Positions 42,215 to 51,821 of a stretch of 64,000 nt of DNA are shown piece after piece. Within the stretch, counting starts at the first letter, position 1. Every line of letters starts with the position of its first letter. Source of the DNA: Frigidibacter sp. SD6-1 (lineage in GTDB: Bacteria; Pseudomonadota; Alphaproteobacteria; Rhodobacterales; Rhodobacteraceae); assembly GCF_030143255.1 (NCBI RefSeq), contig NZ_JARJNR010000004.1, positions 124,001 through 188,000 of the forward strand, read 5' to 3'. Below the pieces are notes generated by a model. The model made no database searches and was not told the DNA's origin. It saw only the letters and a list, made by a program, of their open reading frames with translations. A program made the position numbers and the translations under genes.

Positions 42215-43062
42215 CACGCATTCCCCTTGCGCAGCATCCGGTCGAGCACGATGGCGACGACCACGATCACGAAGCCCGATTCAAAGCCGAGCGCGGTATT
42301 GACGGAGTTGAGCGCGCGGACGACCGGCACGCCGAGGCCGTTGGCGCCGACAAGGGCGGCGATCACGACCATCGAGAGCGAAAGCATGATGGTCTGGTTC
42401 AGGCCCGCCATGATCTGCGGAAAGGCATAGGGCAGTTCCGCCTTCCACAGCACTTGCCGCTTGGTTGCGCCGAAGGCGGTCAGCGCCTCGGTCAGGGCGG
42501 CGGGGGTGTTGGAAACGCCAAGATGGGTCAGGCGGATCGGTGCAGGCAGAACGAAGATCACGGTCGCAATCAGGCCCGGCACCATGCCGAGGCCGAAGAA
42601 GACGATGGCCGGGATCAGGTAAACGAAGGTCGGCAGCGTCTGCATCAGGTCGAGGATCGGCTGCATCGCCGTGTACAACCGCGGCCGGTGGGCGGCGGCG
42701 ATGCCGATCGGCACGCCCACGCCCATGCAGACCACGCAGCTCGCAAGGATCAGCGTGAGGCTTTCTGCGGTCTCGTCCCAGTAGCCCTGATTGAGAATGA
42801 AGAGGAAGCCGAAAAGGACGAAGAGGCAGATCTTCCAGTTGCGCTGCAGATACCAGGTGAGGGCGACGGCGAGCGCGACGATGATCAGGGGGTGCGGCGT
42901 TTCAAGGCACCAGAGGATACCCTTGATCAGCAGTTCCATCGTGTCCGCGAGGAAATCGAAAAACCAGCTGAAATTCTCCTTCAGCCAGTCGAATGCCGTC
43001 TTCGATATCTTGCCGACCGGAAGTTTGTAGTCGGCCAGCCACAGCTGTTCGAGCCAGTCCAT
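42214..43062 (-). CDS. choW: Choline ABC transporter permease
   Basis: 282-aa permease of the ProW/OpuAB class. The N-terminal part (residues 1-60) precedes about six membrane segments; the typical QPILDLMQTLPTFVYLIPAI and ATPase-contact AFGATKRQVLWKAELP are present. It is 89 bp after choX, across a strong hairpin, and overlaps choV. Confidence 0.94.
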   Translation of the reverse strand: MDWLEQLWLADYKLPVGKISKTAFDWLKENFSWFFDFLADTMELLIKGILWCLETPHPLIIVALAVALTWYLQRNWKICLFVLFGFLFILNQGYWDETAESLTLILASCVVCMGVGVPIGIAAAHRPRLYTAMQPILDLMQTLPTFVYLIPAIVFFGLGMVPGLIATVIFVLPAPIRLTHLGVSNTPAALTEALTAFGATKRQVLWKAELPYAFPQIMAGLNQTIMLSLSMVVIAALVGANGLGVPVVRALNSVNTALGFESGFVIVVVAIVLDRMLRKGNA

Positions 43063-43094
43063 CGCGCTCCCCTTCGCTTTGTTGGCGTTTGAAA

Positions 43095-43120
43095 GGCGGC
43101 AGCGAAGGTTCGCTGCCGCC
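43095..43120 (-). promoter_or_regulatory. Intercistronic hairpin between choX and choW
   Basis: A perfect 12-bp stem (GGCGGCAGCGAA / TTCGCTGCCGCC, 2-nt loop), followed by TTTC on the minus strand. Such hairpins after binding-protein genes typically let the binding protein be made in excess by attenuation or 3'-end protection. Confidence 0.7.
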
Positions 43121-43151
43121 GGGTTCGTGAAAGGTCAGGTGCGGGGTCGGC

Positions 43152-44078
43152 TTATTGCAGCGCCGCCGTCACCGCCGCCATGGCATCGCCGCCATCCTTG
43201 GTGGTCACGCCGTCAAGCCAAGGGCCAAGCGACTCTGTATTGGCCGCGAGCCAGGTCTTGGCCGCATCCATCGGGTCGGCGCCTTCGTTGAGGATCGCGC
43301 CCATGATCTCGTTTTCCATGGCGAGCGTAAATTCGAGGTTCTGCAAGAGCTTGCCCTGGTTGGGGCATTCCGCCACATAGCCCGCACGCACGTTGGTCGC
43401 CACTTCCGCGCCGCCGAAATTCGGCCCGAAAATATCATCGCCGCCGGCGAGATAGGTCATCTTGAAATTGGCGTTCATCGGATGGGGTTCCCAGCCGAGG
43501 AAGACGATCGGCTTGCCGTCGCCGTTGTGCTTGGCGACCTCTGCGAGCATGCCCTGTTCGGAGCTTTCGATCACTTCGAACCCTTCAAGGCCAAAGGTGT
43601 TCGCCGCGATCATGTCGATGATCAGACGGTTGCCGTCATTGCCCGGCTCGATACCGTAGATCTGGCCTTCCAGCGCATCCTTGTTGGCCGCGATCTTCGA
43701 GAAATCGTCGATCCCGAGTGCGGCGCCTGCCTCGTTGGTCGCAAGCGTATATTTGGCGCCCACGAGGTTCACGCGGACGGTTTCCACGGTACCCGCATCG
43801 CGGTAGGGCGCGATGTCTGCCTCCATCGTCGGCATCCAGTTGCCGAGGAACACGTCGATGTCGCCTTCGGCCAGGCCGGTGTAGGTCACCGGCACCGACA
43901 GGACCTTGGTCTCGGTCTCATAGCCGAGCGCTTCGAGAATCGTGGCGGTGACGGCGGTCGTCGCGGTGATGTCGGTCCAGCCGACATCCGAGAACACGAC
44001 CTTGTCGCAGCCTTCCGCCGACGCTTGCGACGCGAATGCCAGCGCCGCGGACGCAAGCAGGATGGAACGAAGTTTCAT
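43152..44078 (-). CDS. choX: Choline ABC transporter substrate-binding protein
   Basis: 308-aa periplasmic binding protein (OpuAC family). A Sec signal peptide ends at QASA. Ligand-cage aromatic positions of the ChoX type are visible (VGWTDITATT, LGNWMPTME, IEPGNDGNR, FLGWEPHPMN). GGGAGG is 5 bp before ATG 44078; an upstream open frame from 44129 is promoter DNA with a BetI operator. Divergent from betI. Confidence 0.95.
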   Translation of the reverse strand: MKLRSILLASAALAFASQASAEGCDKVVFSDVGWTDITATTAVTATILEALGYETETKVLSVPVTYTGLAEGDIDVFLGNWMPTMEADIAPYRDAGTVETVRVNLVGAKYTLATNEAGAALGIDDFSKIAANKDALEGQIYGIEPGNDGNRLIIDMIAANTFGLEGFEVIESSEQGMLAEVAKHNGDGKPIVFLGWEPHPMNANFKMTYLAGGDDIFGPNFGGAEVATNVRAGYVAECPNQGKLLQNLEFTLAMENEIMGAILNEGADPMDAAKTWLAANTESLGPWLDGVTTKDGGDAMAAVTAALQ

Positions 44079-44097
44079 GGCAGCCTCCCATATGTTC

Positions 44098-44117
44098 TTG
44101 ATTGATGAGTCAATTAA
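44098..44117. promoter_or_regulatory. BetI-type operator upstream of choX
   Basis: TTGATTGA, TGAG, TCAATTAA: a near-perfect inverted repeat close to the known BetI box. It lies 20 bp before the choX start codon; a second copy is at 44284. Confidence 0.78.
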
Positions 44118-44283
44118 CATCATCATCACTTACGTAAGCAAGAAGATTCTTGCCCGGGCGCATTTTCCCGCATCGAGCATGTTTCCCCCTGTGACAGCCC
44201 CTGTGGCAGAGTTGTGTCTGCGCGCAGGCTAGCGGAAGATCGGAAGGGTGCAAAGCCGGTTGACACGGCCCGCCAGTTTTTTC

Positions 44284-44303
44284 TTGATTGACGAGTCAAT
44301 AAC
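44284..44303. promoter_or_regulatory. BetI-type operator upstream of betI
   Basis: TTGATTGA, CGAG, TCAATAAC: the same 13-base core as the choX-side copy, differing mainly in the first spacer base and the right end. It lies 41 bp before the betI start codon, so betI is probably autoregulated. Confidence 0.8.
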
Positions 44304-44344
44304 CGCTCTTGTACTCCCATCCCCCCGAACCGAGAGGGCAGATC

Positions 44345-44929
44345 ATGCCGAAAGTTGGAATGGAGCCGATTCGCAAGGCCGCACTGGTGAAGGCGACGAT
44401 CCTCGAGATCGGTCGCACCGGTTCGCTCGACGTCACGGTCAGCCAGATTGCCAAGCGCGCGGGCATGTCCTCGGCGCTGGCGCATCACTATTTCGGTTCT
44501 AAGGAACAGATCTTCCTCGCGGCAATGCGCCATATCCTCAGCCTTTACGGCGCAGAGGTCAGGGGGGCGCTCGCCATGGCCGAGGGGCCGCGCGCGCGCC
44601 TGACGGCGATCCTCCGCGCAAGCTTCACGGCGGTGAACTTCCGGCGCGAGGTGATCGGGGCCTGGCTGAATTTCTACGTGCTTGCCCAGACCGTGCCGGA
44701 GGCCAAGCGGCTTCTCCGCGTCTATCAGGCGCGGCTGCACACCAACCTTGTCTATGATCTCAGAAAGCTCGTCGGCGCCCGCGCCGAGGAAGTGGCGCGC
44801 GGCACGGCTGCGATGATCGACGGGGTCTATATCCGCGAGGCGCTGAAACAGCAGGCAATGCCGGACGGCACTGCGGCAGCAGCGATGGCGCTGCAATATC
44901 TCACACTGGAACTGGACAAGACAGAATGA
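44345..44929 (+). CDS. betI: Choline-responsive repressor BetI
   Basis: 194-aa TetR-family repressor. It starts [19 protein letters not shown], a typical BetI opening; HTH at about 28-50 ([22 protein letters not shown]) and the BetI ligand domain ([11 protein letters not shown]). The ATG at 44345 is preferred to a frame start at 44309. It overlaps betB by ATGA. It binds operators in its own promoter region and releases them with choline. Confidence 0.95.
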   Translation: MPKVGMEPIRKAALVKATILEIGRTGSLDVTVSQIAKRAGMSSALAHHYFGSKEQIFLAAMRHILSLYGAEVRGALAMAEGPRARLTAILRASFTAVNFRREVIGAWLNFYVLAQTVPEAKRLLRVYQARLHTNLVYDLRKLVGARAEEVARGTAAMIDGVYIREALKQQAMPDGTAAAAMALQYLTLELDKTE

Positions 44930-46380
44930 TCGCGCAACCCCGGGCAAGCCACTTCGTCGACGGCACCTATCTGGAAGACACGGCGGGCGCCGTGATCGAT
45001 GTGGTTTTCCCCGCGACGGGCGAAGTGATTGCCCGCGTGCATGAGGCGACGCCCGCCGTTGTCGAAAAGGCGCTCGCTTCGGCGGAGCGTGCCCAGCGGG
45101 ACTGGGGCCGGATGAAGCCGGTCGAACGGTCGCGCATCCTGCGCCGCGCGGCCGGGATCATCCGCGAGCGCAACCAGTCCCTGTCGGAGCTTGAGACGCT
45201 CGACACCGGCAAGCCCATTCAGGAAACCACGGTCGCCGACGCCACCTCGGGCGCTGACGCGCTGGAATATTTCGCGGGCCTCGCACCGACCGTCACCGGC
45301 GAGACCGTGCCGCTCGGCCGAGATTTCCTTTACACGATCCGCGAACCCCTGGGCGTCTGCGTTGGCATCGGTGCCTGGAACTATCCGACCCAGATCGCCT
45401 GCTGGAAGGCCGCGCCCGCGCTTGCCTTCGGCAATGCGATGATCTTCAAACCGTCCGAGGTGACGCCGCTTTGCGCCCTGAAGATCGCCGAGATATTCAT
45501 CGAGGCGGGCCTGCCGCCGGGCCTCTTCAACGTGGTTCAGGGCAGGGGGCAGGTCGGGGCCTCGCTTGTCACCGACCCGCGCGTGGCCAAGGTATCGCTG
45601 ACCGGGTCGGTGCCTACGGGGCGCAAGGTCTATGCGATGGCCGCCGAAGGCATCCGCCATGTGACGATGGAACTGGGCGGCAAGTCGCCGCTCATCGTCT
45701 TCGATGACGCCGACGTGGAAAACGCGGTTGGCGGCGCGATGCTGGGGAATTTCTATTCCACGGGTCAGGTCTGTTCGAACGGTACCCGCGTGTTCGTGCA
45801 GAAGGGTATCAAGGAACGGTTCCTGACGCGGCTGAGAGAGCGGACGGAAGCGATCAGGCTCGGCGATCCGCGCGACCCCGAGACACAGATGGGTCCGCTC
45901 GTCTCTGCCGCGCAGCTTGAGAAAGTTCTGGGCTATGTCGAGGTGGGCAGGGCGGAAGGCGCGCGGCTTGTGACCGGCGGCCACCGTGCCGCGCCGGAAA
46001 GCGGTGCCTTCGTCGCGCCCACCGTCTTTGCCGACGTGACCGACGACATGACCATCGCGCGGGAGGAGATTTTCGGCCCGGTCATGGCGGTTCTCGATTT
46101 CGAGACCGAGGCAGAGGTGATCGCGAGGGCAAACGCCACCGAGTTTGGCCTCGCCGCCGGGGTCTTTACGGCCGATCTGGCGCGTGGCCACCGGGTGGTG
46201 GCCGAACTTCAGGCAGGCTCCTGCTGGATCAACGCCTATAACCTGACGCCGGTCGAGGGGCCGTTCGGCGGTTCCAAACTGTCGGGCGTCGGGCGGGAAA
46301 ATTCGAAGGCCGCGATCGAGCATTACACGCATGTGAAGTCGGTCTATGTGAACCTCGGCCCGGTCGAGGCGCCCTGGTGA
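44926..46380 (+). CDS. betB: Betaine aldehyde dehydrogenase
   Basis: 484-aa NAD(P)-dependent dehydrogenase making glycine betaine from betaine aldehyde. Key pieces: [34 protein letters not shown] with the catalytic Glu, and [12 protein letters not shown] with the nucleophile Cys. Coupled to betI by ATGA and to the following dehydratase by GTGA. Confidence 0.96.
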   Translation: MIAQPRASHFVDGTYLEDTAGAVIDVVFPATGEVIARVHEATPAVVEKALASAERAQRDWGRMKPVERSRILRRAAGIIRERNQSLSELETLDTGKPIQETTVADATSGADALEYFAGLAPTVTGETVPLGRDFLYTIREPLGVCVGIGAWNYPTQIACWKAAPALAFGNAMIFKPSEVTPLCALKIAEIFIEAGLPPGLFNVVQGRGQVGASLVTDPRVAKVSLTGSVPTGRKVYAMAAEGIRHVTMELGGKSPLIVFDDADVENAVGGAMLGNFYSTGQVCSNGTRVFVQKGIKERFLTRLRERTEAIRLGDPRDPETQMGPLVSAAQLEKVLGYVEVGRAEGARLVTGGHRAAPESGAFVAPTVFADVTDDMTIAREEIFGPVMAVLDFETEAEVIARANATEFGLAAGVFTADLARGHRVVAELQAGSCWINAYNLTPVEGPFGGSKLSGVGRENSKAAIEHYTHVKSVYVNLGPVEAPW

Positions 46381-47387
46381 GTCCGACCGCAGCCGATATC
46401 GCCCGCGCCTATGCGCTGACCCGGCAGACAACGATCCGCACACCGCTGATCGAGGTTGCGGCCTTCGCCGAGGCAAGTGGTGCGGCGCGCGTGTTCGTGA
46501 AGGCGGAAAGCCTGCAGAAGGCCGGGTCATTCAAGATACGCGGCGCGACATGGCGGCTTGCGCAGTTGACTGAAGTTGAGCGGAAACAAGGTGTTATCGC
46601 CTTTTCCTCGGGCAATTTCGCGCAAGGACTGGCGGCCGCGGGCAAGGCGGCGGGCGTGCCCGTCACGATCGTGATGCCCGGGGACGCACCCGAGGTGAAG
46701 CGCCGCGCGACAGAAGGATATGGCGCTCGGGTGGTTCTGTCGCACCACGGCGACCGCCCGCGCGAGGAAGTGGCGTCGGCGCTTGCCCGGCATCTGGCCG
46801 GGGAGCAGGGGCTGACGCTCCTCCACCCGTTCGACGATCCTGCGGTGGTCGCCGGGCAGGCGGGCGTCGCGGTCGAGGCGCTGGAGCAGATGGCAGAGTT
46901 GGGCCAGGCGCCCGATCTCGTGGCGGCGCCCACGGGCGGCGGCGGCCTGATTGCGGGCATGGCGCTTGCGACCCGCGCCGCGCTGCCGGGCGCCGAGATC
47001 TGGGCCGTGGAGCCCGAGGGATTTGACGGAATGGGCCGGTCGCTGACGGCGGCTGCGATTGGCCGGGTGGCGCCGGGGGCGCAGAGCCTGTGCGACGCAT
47101 TGCAGGCAACCGCCCCCGGCGCCGCACCCTTTGCCGCCGCGCAGGCGGCCGGGGTCAGGGGCTGCGCCGTGGGGGACACCGCCGTGCGCAGGGCCATGAT
47201 CGCAGCCTTCGAACAGCTGAAACTGGTGCTGGAACCGTCGGGTGCGGCAGCCATCGCGGCACTTCTCTCAGGACAGTTGCCCGTAAAGGGCAGGACGGTC
47301 CTTCTCGTCGCCTCCGGCGGCAATATCGCCTTTGAAACCTTCGTCGCGCTCACCCGCGCGGCCCCGGAAGATGGAAGAACGCAATGA
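46377..47387 (+). CDS. PLP-dependent threonine/serine dehydratase
   Basis: 336-aa fold-type II PLP enzyme. The Schiff-base lysine is in SFKIRGA; the phosphate cup is [10 protein letters not shown]; the end has [11 protein letters not shown]. It resembles IlvA catalytic domains and EutB-like dehydratases without a regulatory ACT domain. GTG start overlaps the betB stop and its own stop overlaps betA, so it is part of the bet operon. In that setting, deaminating serine to pyruvate, the last step after betaine demethylation to glycine and serine, is a sensible role (inference). Confidence 0.9.
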   Translation: MSPTAADIARAYALTRQTTIRTPLIEVAAFAEASGAARVFVKAESLQKAGSFKIRGATWRLAQLTEVERKQGVIAFSSGNFAQGLAAAGKAAGVPVTIVMPGDAPEVKRRATEGYGARVVLSHHGDRPREEVASALARHLAGEQGLTLLHPFDDPAVVAGQAGVAVEALEQMAELGQAPDLVAAPTGGGGLIAGMALATRAALPGAEIWAVEPEGFDGMGRSLTAAAIGRVAPGAQSLCDALQATAPGAAPFAAAQAAGVRGCAVGDTAVRRAMIAAFEQLKLVLEPSGAAAIAALLSGQLPVKGRTVLLVASGGNIAFETFVALTRAAPEDGRTQ

Positions 47388-49033
47388 TGGCCGACTATGT
47401 GATCGTGGGGGCGGGCTCGGCGGGCTGCGCGATGGCCTACCGGCTGACGGAAGCGGGCAAGCGGGTGATCGTCATCGAACATGGCGGCACCGACGCAGGG
47501 CCGTTCATCCAGATGCCTGCCGCGCTGTCCTATCCGATGAACATGCCGCTTTATGACTGGGGCTTCCGGACCGAGCCCGAGCCGCATCTGGGCGGCCGCA
47601 CGCTGGCCACGCCGCGCGGCAAGGTGGTGGGCGGGTCGTCCTCAATCAACGGCATGGTCTTCGTGCGCGGCCACGCAAAGGATTTCGACCATTGGGCCGA
47701 TCAGGGCGCGCAGGGCTGGTCCTATGCCGACGTACTGCCCTATTTCCGCCGGATGGAAACCTGGCACGGCGGCGCGCCCAATGAGTTCCGGGGGACGAGT
47801 GGCCCCCTGCATGTGACGCGCGGCCCCCGGTCGAACCCGCTGTTCCATGCCTTCGTCGAAGCAGGCAAGCAGGCAGGCTATGAAGTGACCTCCGACTATA
47901 ACGGCGAGAAGCAGGAAGGCTTCGGGCCGATGGAGGCGACGATCTACAAGGGCCGGCGCTGGTCGGCGGCGAACGCCTATCTGAAACCGGCGCTGAAGCG
48001 CGAGAATTGCGAACTGATCCGTGCCTTCGCCCGCAAGGTGGTGATCGAGAACGGCCGCGCAGTGGGCGTCGAGGTCGAGCGCGGCGGGCAGGTCGAGGTG
48101 ATCCGCGCGGGCGTCGAGGTCATCCTCGCGGCCTCCTCGATCAACACGCCGAAGCTTCTGATGCTGTCGGGCATCGGCGCCGCCCGGCATCTGCAAGAGC
48201 ACGGGATCAAGGTGGTCGCCGACCGGCCGGGCGTAGGCGCGAACCTGCAGGATCACCTTGAGATCTATATGCAATTCGCCTCGAAACAGCCGATCACGCT
48301 TTACAAATACTGGAACCTCTGGGGCAAGGCGGTGATCGGGGCGCAATGGCTTTTCACCGGCAAGGGGCTCGGCGCCTCGAACCAGTTCGAAAGCTGCGCC
48401 TTCATCCGCTCGGACAAGGGCGTGGATTATCCCGACATCCAGTATCACTTCCTGCCCATTGCCGTGCGCTATGACGGCAAGGCGGCGGCCGAGGGCCATG
48501 GTTTCCAGGCCCATGTCGGCCCGATGCGGTCGAAATCTCGCGGGGCGGTGACGCTGAAATCAGCCGACCCGCGCGAGGCGCCGCGTATCTTCTTCAACTA
48601 CATGTCCCATCCCGACGATTGGGCGGACTTCCGCAAATGCGTGCGCCTGACGCGCGAGATCTTCGGGCAAAAGGCGTTCGAGCCCTTCGTGAAGCACGAG
48701 ATCCAGCCGGGCGCGAAATACCGTTCCGATGACGAGATAGACAGCTTCATCCGCGCGCATGCCGAAAGCGCCTACCACCCTTGCGGCACCGCCCGCATGG
48801 GGCGGCGGGACGACCCGATGGCGGTCGTCGATGCCGAATGCCGGGTGATCGGGGTCGATGGCTTGCGCGTTGCCGACAGTTCGATCTTCCCGCGCGTGAC
48901 GAACGGCAATCTGAATGCCCCCTCGATCATGACCGGCGAGAAGGCGGCCGACCATATTCTGGGCAAAGGCATGCTGGCGCCCGCCAACTCCGCGCCCTGG
49001 ATGAACGGACGCTGGTCTGCGTCCCAGCGCTAG
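47384..49033 (+). CDS. betA: Choline dehydrogenase
   Basis: 549-aa GMC-family FAD enzyme oxidising choline to betaine aldehyde at the inner membrane. FAD motif [20 protein letters not shown] signatures [19 protein letters not shown] and [17 protein letters not shown], and the active-site pair in [12 protein letters not shown] and NGNLNAPS. Last gene of the operon; followed immediately by an inverted pair of family 2 repeats. Confidence 0.96.
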   Translation: MMADYVIVGAGSAGCAMAYRLTEAGKRVIVIEHGGTDAGPFIQMPAALSYPMNMPLYDWGFRTEPEPHLGGRTLATPRGKVVGGSSSINGMVFVRGHAKDFDHWADQGAQGWSYADVLPYFRRMETWHGGAPNEFRGTSGPLHVTRGPRSNPLFHAFVEAGKQAGYEVTSDYNGEKQEGFGPMEATIYKGRRWSAANAYLKPALKRENCELIRAFARKVVIENGRAVGVEVERGGQVEVIRAGVEVILAASSINTPKLLMLSGIGAARHLQEHGIKVVADRPGVGANLQDHLEIYMQFASKQPITLYKYWNLWGKAVIGAQWLFTGKGLGASNQFESCAFIRSDKGVDYPDIQYHFLPIAVRYDGKAAAEGHGFQAHVGPMRSKSRGAVTLKSADPREAPRIFFNYMSHPDDWADFRKCVRLTREIFGQKAFEPFVKHEIQPGAKYRSDDEIDSFIRAHAESAYHPCGTARMGRRDDPMAVVDAECRVIGVDGLRVADSSIFPRVTNGNLNAPSIMTGEKAADHILGKGMLAPANSAPWMNGRWSASQR

Positions 49034-49145
49034 GCCGGGGGGCTGTCTGCCCCCCGGACCCCCCGAGGATATTTGCGCCAGAATGAAGGGCTGGATATCA
49101 TCTTGGCGAAAATACCTCGGGGGTCCGGGGGCAGAGCCCCCGGCC
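49034..49145. repeat. Head-to-head inverted pair of family 2 repeats after betA
   Basis: Left copy 49034-49086: a GC hairpin, then CCCCCCGAGGATATTTGCG and CCAGAATGAAG. Right copy (reverse strand) 49145-49092: GC hairpin, then CCCCCGAGGTATTTTCG and CCAAGATGAT. Each is about 53 bp and they can pair over their length into one long cruciform. Placed directly after the betA stop and before the DUF1003 gene. Confidence 0.8.
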
Positions 49146-49163
49146 TGTTCTATGGAGGGCAGC

Positions 49164-49697
49164 ATGGACGAGCGGGTGCGCGACCTGGCGGCGAAGCTCT
49201 TGAGCGCGGGCTATGATGATCTGCCGGAGCGCGAGCAGCGTGTGTTGCGGCGCATCGCGGCGCGGGCCGCCATCTCGCGCAATGTTAACGAGAGCTTCCG
49301 CAGCGAGTTGACGTTCGGCCAGCGGGTCGCCGACCGGGTGGCGGCCTTCGGCGGGTCCTGGACCTTCATCCTTCTTTTTGCGGCGATGATCGTTGCATGG
49401 GTTGCCTCGAATCTCTGGCTGATGACGGCGCCCGCCGATCCATATCCGTTCGTGTTCCTGAACCTGATCCTGTCGATGATCGCGGCCATTCAGGCCCCGG
49501 TCATCATGATGAGCCAGAACCGACAGGCGGCGAAGGACCGCGAGGTGGCGGGGCATGATTACGAGGTCAATCTCAAGGCCGAACTTGAAATCCTGAGCCT
49601 TCACGAAAAGCTCGACGATATGCGCCAGCGGCAGTTGGAGGATCATTTCCAGCGGATCGAGGCGCGGCTCGATGCGCTCAGAGAGACGCGGGGATAA
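49164..49697 (+). CDS. DUF1003 domain-containing membrane protein
   Basis: 177-aa protein. The DUF1003 core has two membrane helices (about 65-88 and 100-122; FGGSWTFILLFAAMIVAW) and ends with the conserved SQNRQAAKDR. A helical, charged C-terminal tail (LEILSLHEKLDDMRQRQLEDHFQRI, coiled-coil-like) follows. GGAGGG at 49154-49159 points to ATG 49164 rather than 49152. It overlaps the convergent pabC gene by 20 bp. Function unknown. Confidence 0.9.
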   Translation: MDERVRDLAAKLLSAGYDDLPEREQRVLRRIAARAAISRNVNESFRSELTFGQRVADRVAAFGGSWTFILLFAAMIVAWVASNLWLMTAPADPYPFVFLNLILSMIAAIQAPVIMMSQNRQAAKDREVAGHDYEVNLKAELEILSLHEKLDDMRQRQLEDHFQRIEARLDALRETRG

Positions 49698-50298
49698 GGC
49701 CGCGCAGCGAATTGCCGACCCAGAGCCTTGCCTTTCCGAGGATATCGGCGGTCAGGACCGCCTCGCGCGCCTGACCCGACGCGAGCAGGTCCGCGCGCAG
49801 GACGCCCGGAAGGCAGCCGGAGGCGAGCGGCGGGGTCAGAAGGCCCTGGCCGAGATCGGCGAAGAGAGTGGTGATGGTTCCTTCGGCCAGTTCGCCCCGA
49901 CGATTGAGGAAGAGATATTCATCCACGCCTGCGGGCAGGGCGGCACGGGCGCGGTCATACAGCGCGCGGTCGGTCGTCTTGTGGCGCCGCGCCGGGTTTC
50001 CTTCGTCGATCGGTTCGGGATGGATCGCGAGCCGCCACTGGCGCGCTGCGGGCGGCAGAGGCGCGCTGGATAGGTCTGCATCCCCCTCGCGGCCGATGGT
50101 CAGGCGGATGCGCAGCGGCGTCGGGCCGCCGACAGCGGCGAGCGCGCGGTCGACCTCTGCCGCCCTCCAGTGAAATCCAAGCGCGCCGGCAGACGCGCGG
50201 GCGCGTGCCAGATGCGCCTCCAGCCGGACGAAGGCCGACCCATCCCAGCGGAAGGTCTCGATCAGCCTCAGCTCAGGATCGCGAAGCGGGCCTTCCAC
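49678..50298 (-). CDS. pabC: Aminotransferase class IV, aminodeoxychorismate lyase-like
   Basis: 206-aa PLP-fold IV protein. RHKTTDRALYDRAR contains the expected Schiff-base lysine, and LFLNRRGELAEGTITTLFA plus GCLPGVLR match the family. With pabB immediately upstream, the reaction is probably 4-amino-4-deoxychorismate to p-aminobenzoate (folate synthesis). The start is a GTG with GAGGAGG 4 bp before it, inside the last 31 bp of pabB. Shorter than the typical 270 aa, as in other fused or paired rhodobacterial versions. Confidence 0.86.
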   Translation of the reverse strand: MEGPLRDPELRLIETFRWDGSAFVRLEAHLARARASAGALGFHWRAAEVDRALAAVGGPTPLRIRLTIGREGDADLSSAPLPPAARQWRLAIHPEPIDEGNPARRHKTTDRALYDRARAALPAGVDEYLFLNRRGELAEGTITTLFADLGQGLLTPPLASGCLPGVLRADLLASGQAREAVLTADILGKARLWVGNSLRGLIPASL

Positions 50299-51392
50299 AG
50301 CGCCTCCTCATATTCGTTGGCGGCGGTCGAATCCGCCACGACCCCGCCGCCGACGCCGAACCGTGCCCGGTCGCCGTCGAGCACAAGCGTGCGGATCGCG
50401 ACATTGAAGCTTGACGCGCCATCCGGCGCGATCCAGCCGATCGAGCCGCAATAGACATCGCGCGGGCCCGCCTCAAGCGCGCGGATGATTTCCATCGCCC
50501 TGATCTTGGGTGCGCCGGTGATCGAGCCGCAGGGGAAAAGCGCGCGGAAGATCGCGCTGGGGGGCGTTCCGGGCAGCAATTCGCCGGTGACATGGCTGAC
50601 CATCTGATGGACGGTCGCATAGCTTTCGATGGCGAAAAGCTGCGGCACCTTCACGCTGCCCGCCCGGCAGACGCGGGAAATGTCGTTGCGCAAAAGATCA
50701 ACGATCATAAGGTTTTCCGCGCGGTTCTTTATGCTCGCCTGCAAATCCATCCTGAGCGCCGCGTCATGGGCGGGGTTCGAGGCGCGCGGCGCGGTACCCT
50801 TCATCGGGCGGGTCTCGATCCGGCCGCAGGCATCGGTCGCGAAGAAGAGTTCCGGCGAGCGCGACAGGATCGGCGGCGCTCCCTCCATGTCAAGGAAGGC
50901 ACCGTAGGCCACCGGCTGCCGGGCCCGCAGCGCGCCATAAAGCCCCGCGGGCGTGCCGGACCAGCGCGCCTCGAGCGCCATCGTGAGGTTGGCCTGATAG
51001 ATATCGCCTGCGGCAATATAGTCGAGGATGCGCTGAAGAGCGTCGGCGTGAACTTCGGCCGACCAGGCCGGGCGCAGGGTATCGAGATGCGCGGCGGGGG
51101 CCTCCTCTGCCGAGCGGGCAAGGAAGGGCGCGGGGTCGGACGGGCCGTCATAGAGGCCGAACTGCAGAAGCGGCAGGCGGCGGGCGGCGGGCATCAGCGC
51201 TGCGAGGCGCGGCTCAAGCGCATAGCCAAGCTCGTAGGAGGCAAAGCCCGCAGCCCAGAGCCCGTCCGCCTGCGCCCGGTCGAGGGCTGATAGCGCCGCC
51301 TCGACCTCCTCCGGCCGGTCGGCCCGGATCAGGGCCCTGGCGCCGTCGAAGAGTGCGGCCTCTCCCCCCGGTCCGTTTTCGACAAAGATCAT
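50268..51392 (-). CDS. pabB: Aminodeoxychorismate synthase component I
   Basis: 374-aa chorismate-binding enzyme. The C-terminal domain has IYQANLT, SRSPELFF, RPMKGTAPR, ENLMIVDLLRNDISRV, and PCGSITGAPK near the end, all typical of PabB/TrpE. With a glutaminase subunit it aminates chorismate. I use ATG 51392 (MIFVENG); longer frames to 51524 lack a ribosome site. It overlaps pabC, so the two are coupled. Confidence 0.9.
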   Translation of the reverse strand: MIFVENGPGGEAALFDGARALIRADRPEEVEAALSALDRAQADGLWAAGFASYELGYALEPRLAALMPAARRLPLLQFGLYDGPSDPAPFLARSAEEAPAAHLDTLRPAWSAEVHADALQRILDYIAAGDIYQANLTMALEARWSGTPAGLYGALRARQPVAYGAFLDMEGAPPILSRSPELFFATDACGRIETRPMKGTAPRASNPAHDAALRMDLQASIKNRAENLMIVDLLRNDISRVCRAGSVKVPQLFAIESYATVHQMVSHVTGELLPGTPPSAIFRALFPCGSITGAPKIRAMEIIRALEAGPRDVYCGSIGWIAPDGASSFNVAIRTLVLDGDRARFGVGGGVVADSTAANEYEEALWKARFAILS

Positions 51393-51578
51393 TGGCCGCC
51401 CGTTTCCATAGTCCTGCCGTGGAATCGCGCGCACCATGGTCGCAATGCGGGCGTTGCGCAAGAAGCCGACCGGCGGAACTTGTGCCGATTGCGTCACCCC
51501 TGTCGCCGGTTTGACAAGGCTCAAGGTGCGGCCACCCGAACAGGTCTAGAATCGGGACAGACAGCAAGAGGAAGACAG

Positions 51579-51818
51579 ATGTCGCACACACCGCACGAAC
51601 TGGCCGAAGAGTTTCCGAGGGAGGCCGAGAAGATCCATCGTCTCAAGACCAGTGACGCCCATTTCGCGCGGCTGTCGGACGAATATCACGAGGTCAATCG
51701 CCGGGTTCACCGGGCTGAGACGAATCTCGAGCCGATGGAGGAGCTAGCCGAGGTCGACCTGCGCAAGCGGCGCAGCCATCTGAAGGACGAGATCGCGCGG
51801 TTGCTCGCTTCAGCCTGA
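51579..51818 (+). CDS. DUF465 (YdcH) family protein
   Basis: 79-aa, highly charged, almost wholly alpha-helical protein. The YdcH pattern is clear: HELAEEFPREAEKIHRLK, DEYHEVNRRVHRAE and LRKRRSHLKDEIARLL. Function unknown. GAGGAAGA precedes the ATG. It ends 3 bp before the convergent pccR stop. Confidence 0.93.
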   Translation: MSHTPHELAEEFPREAEKIHRLKTSDAHFARLSDEYHEVNRRVHRAETNLEPMEELAEVDLRKRRSHLKDEIARLLASA

Positions 51819-51821
51819 CCG

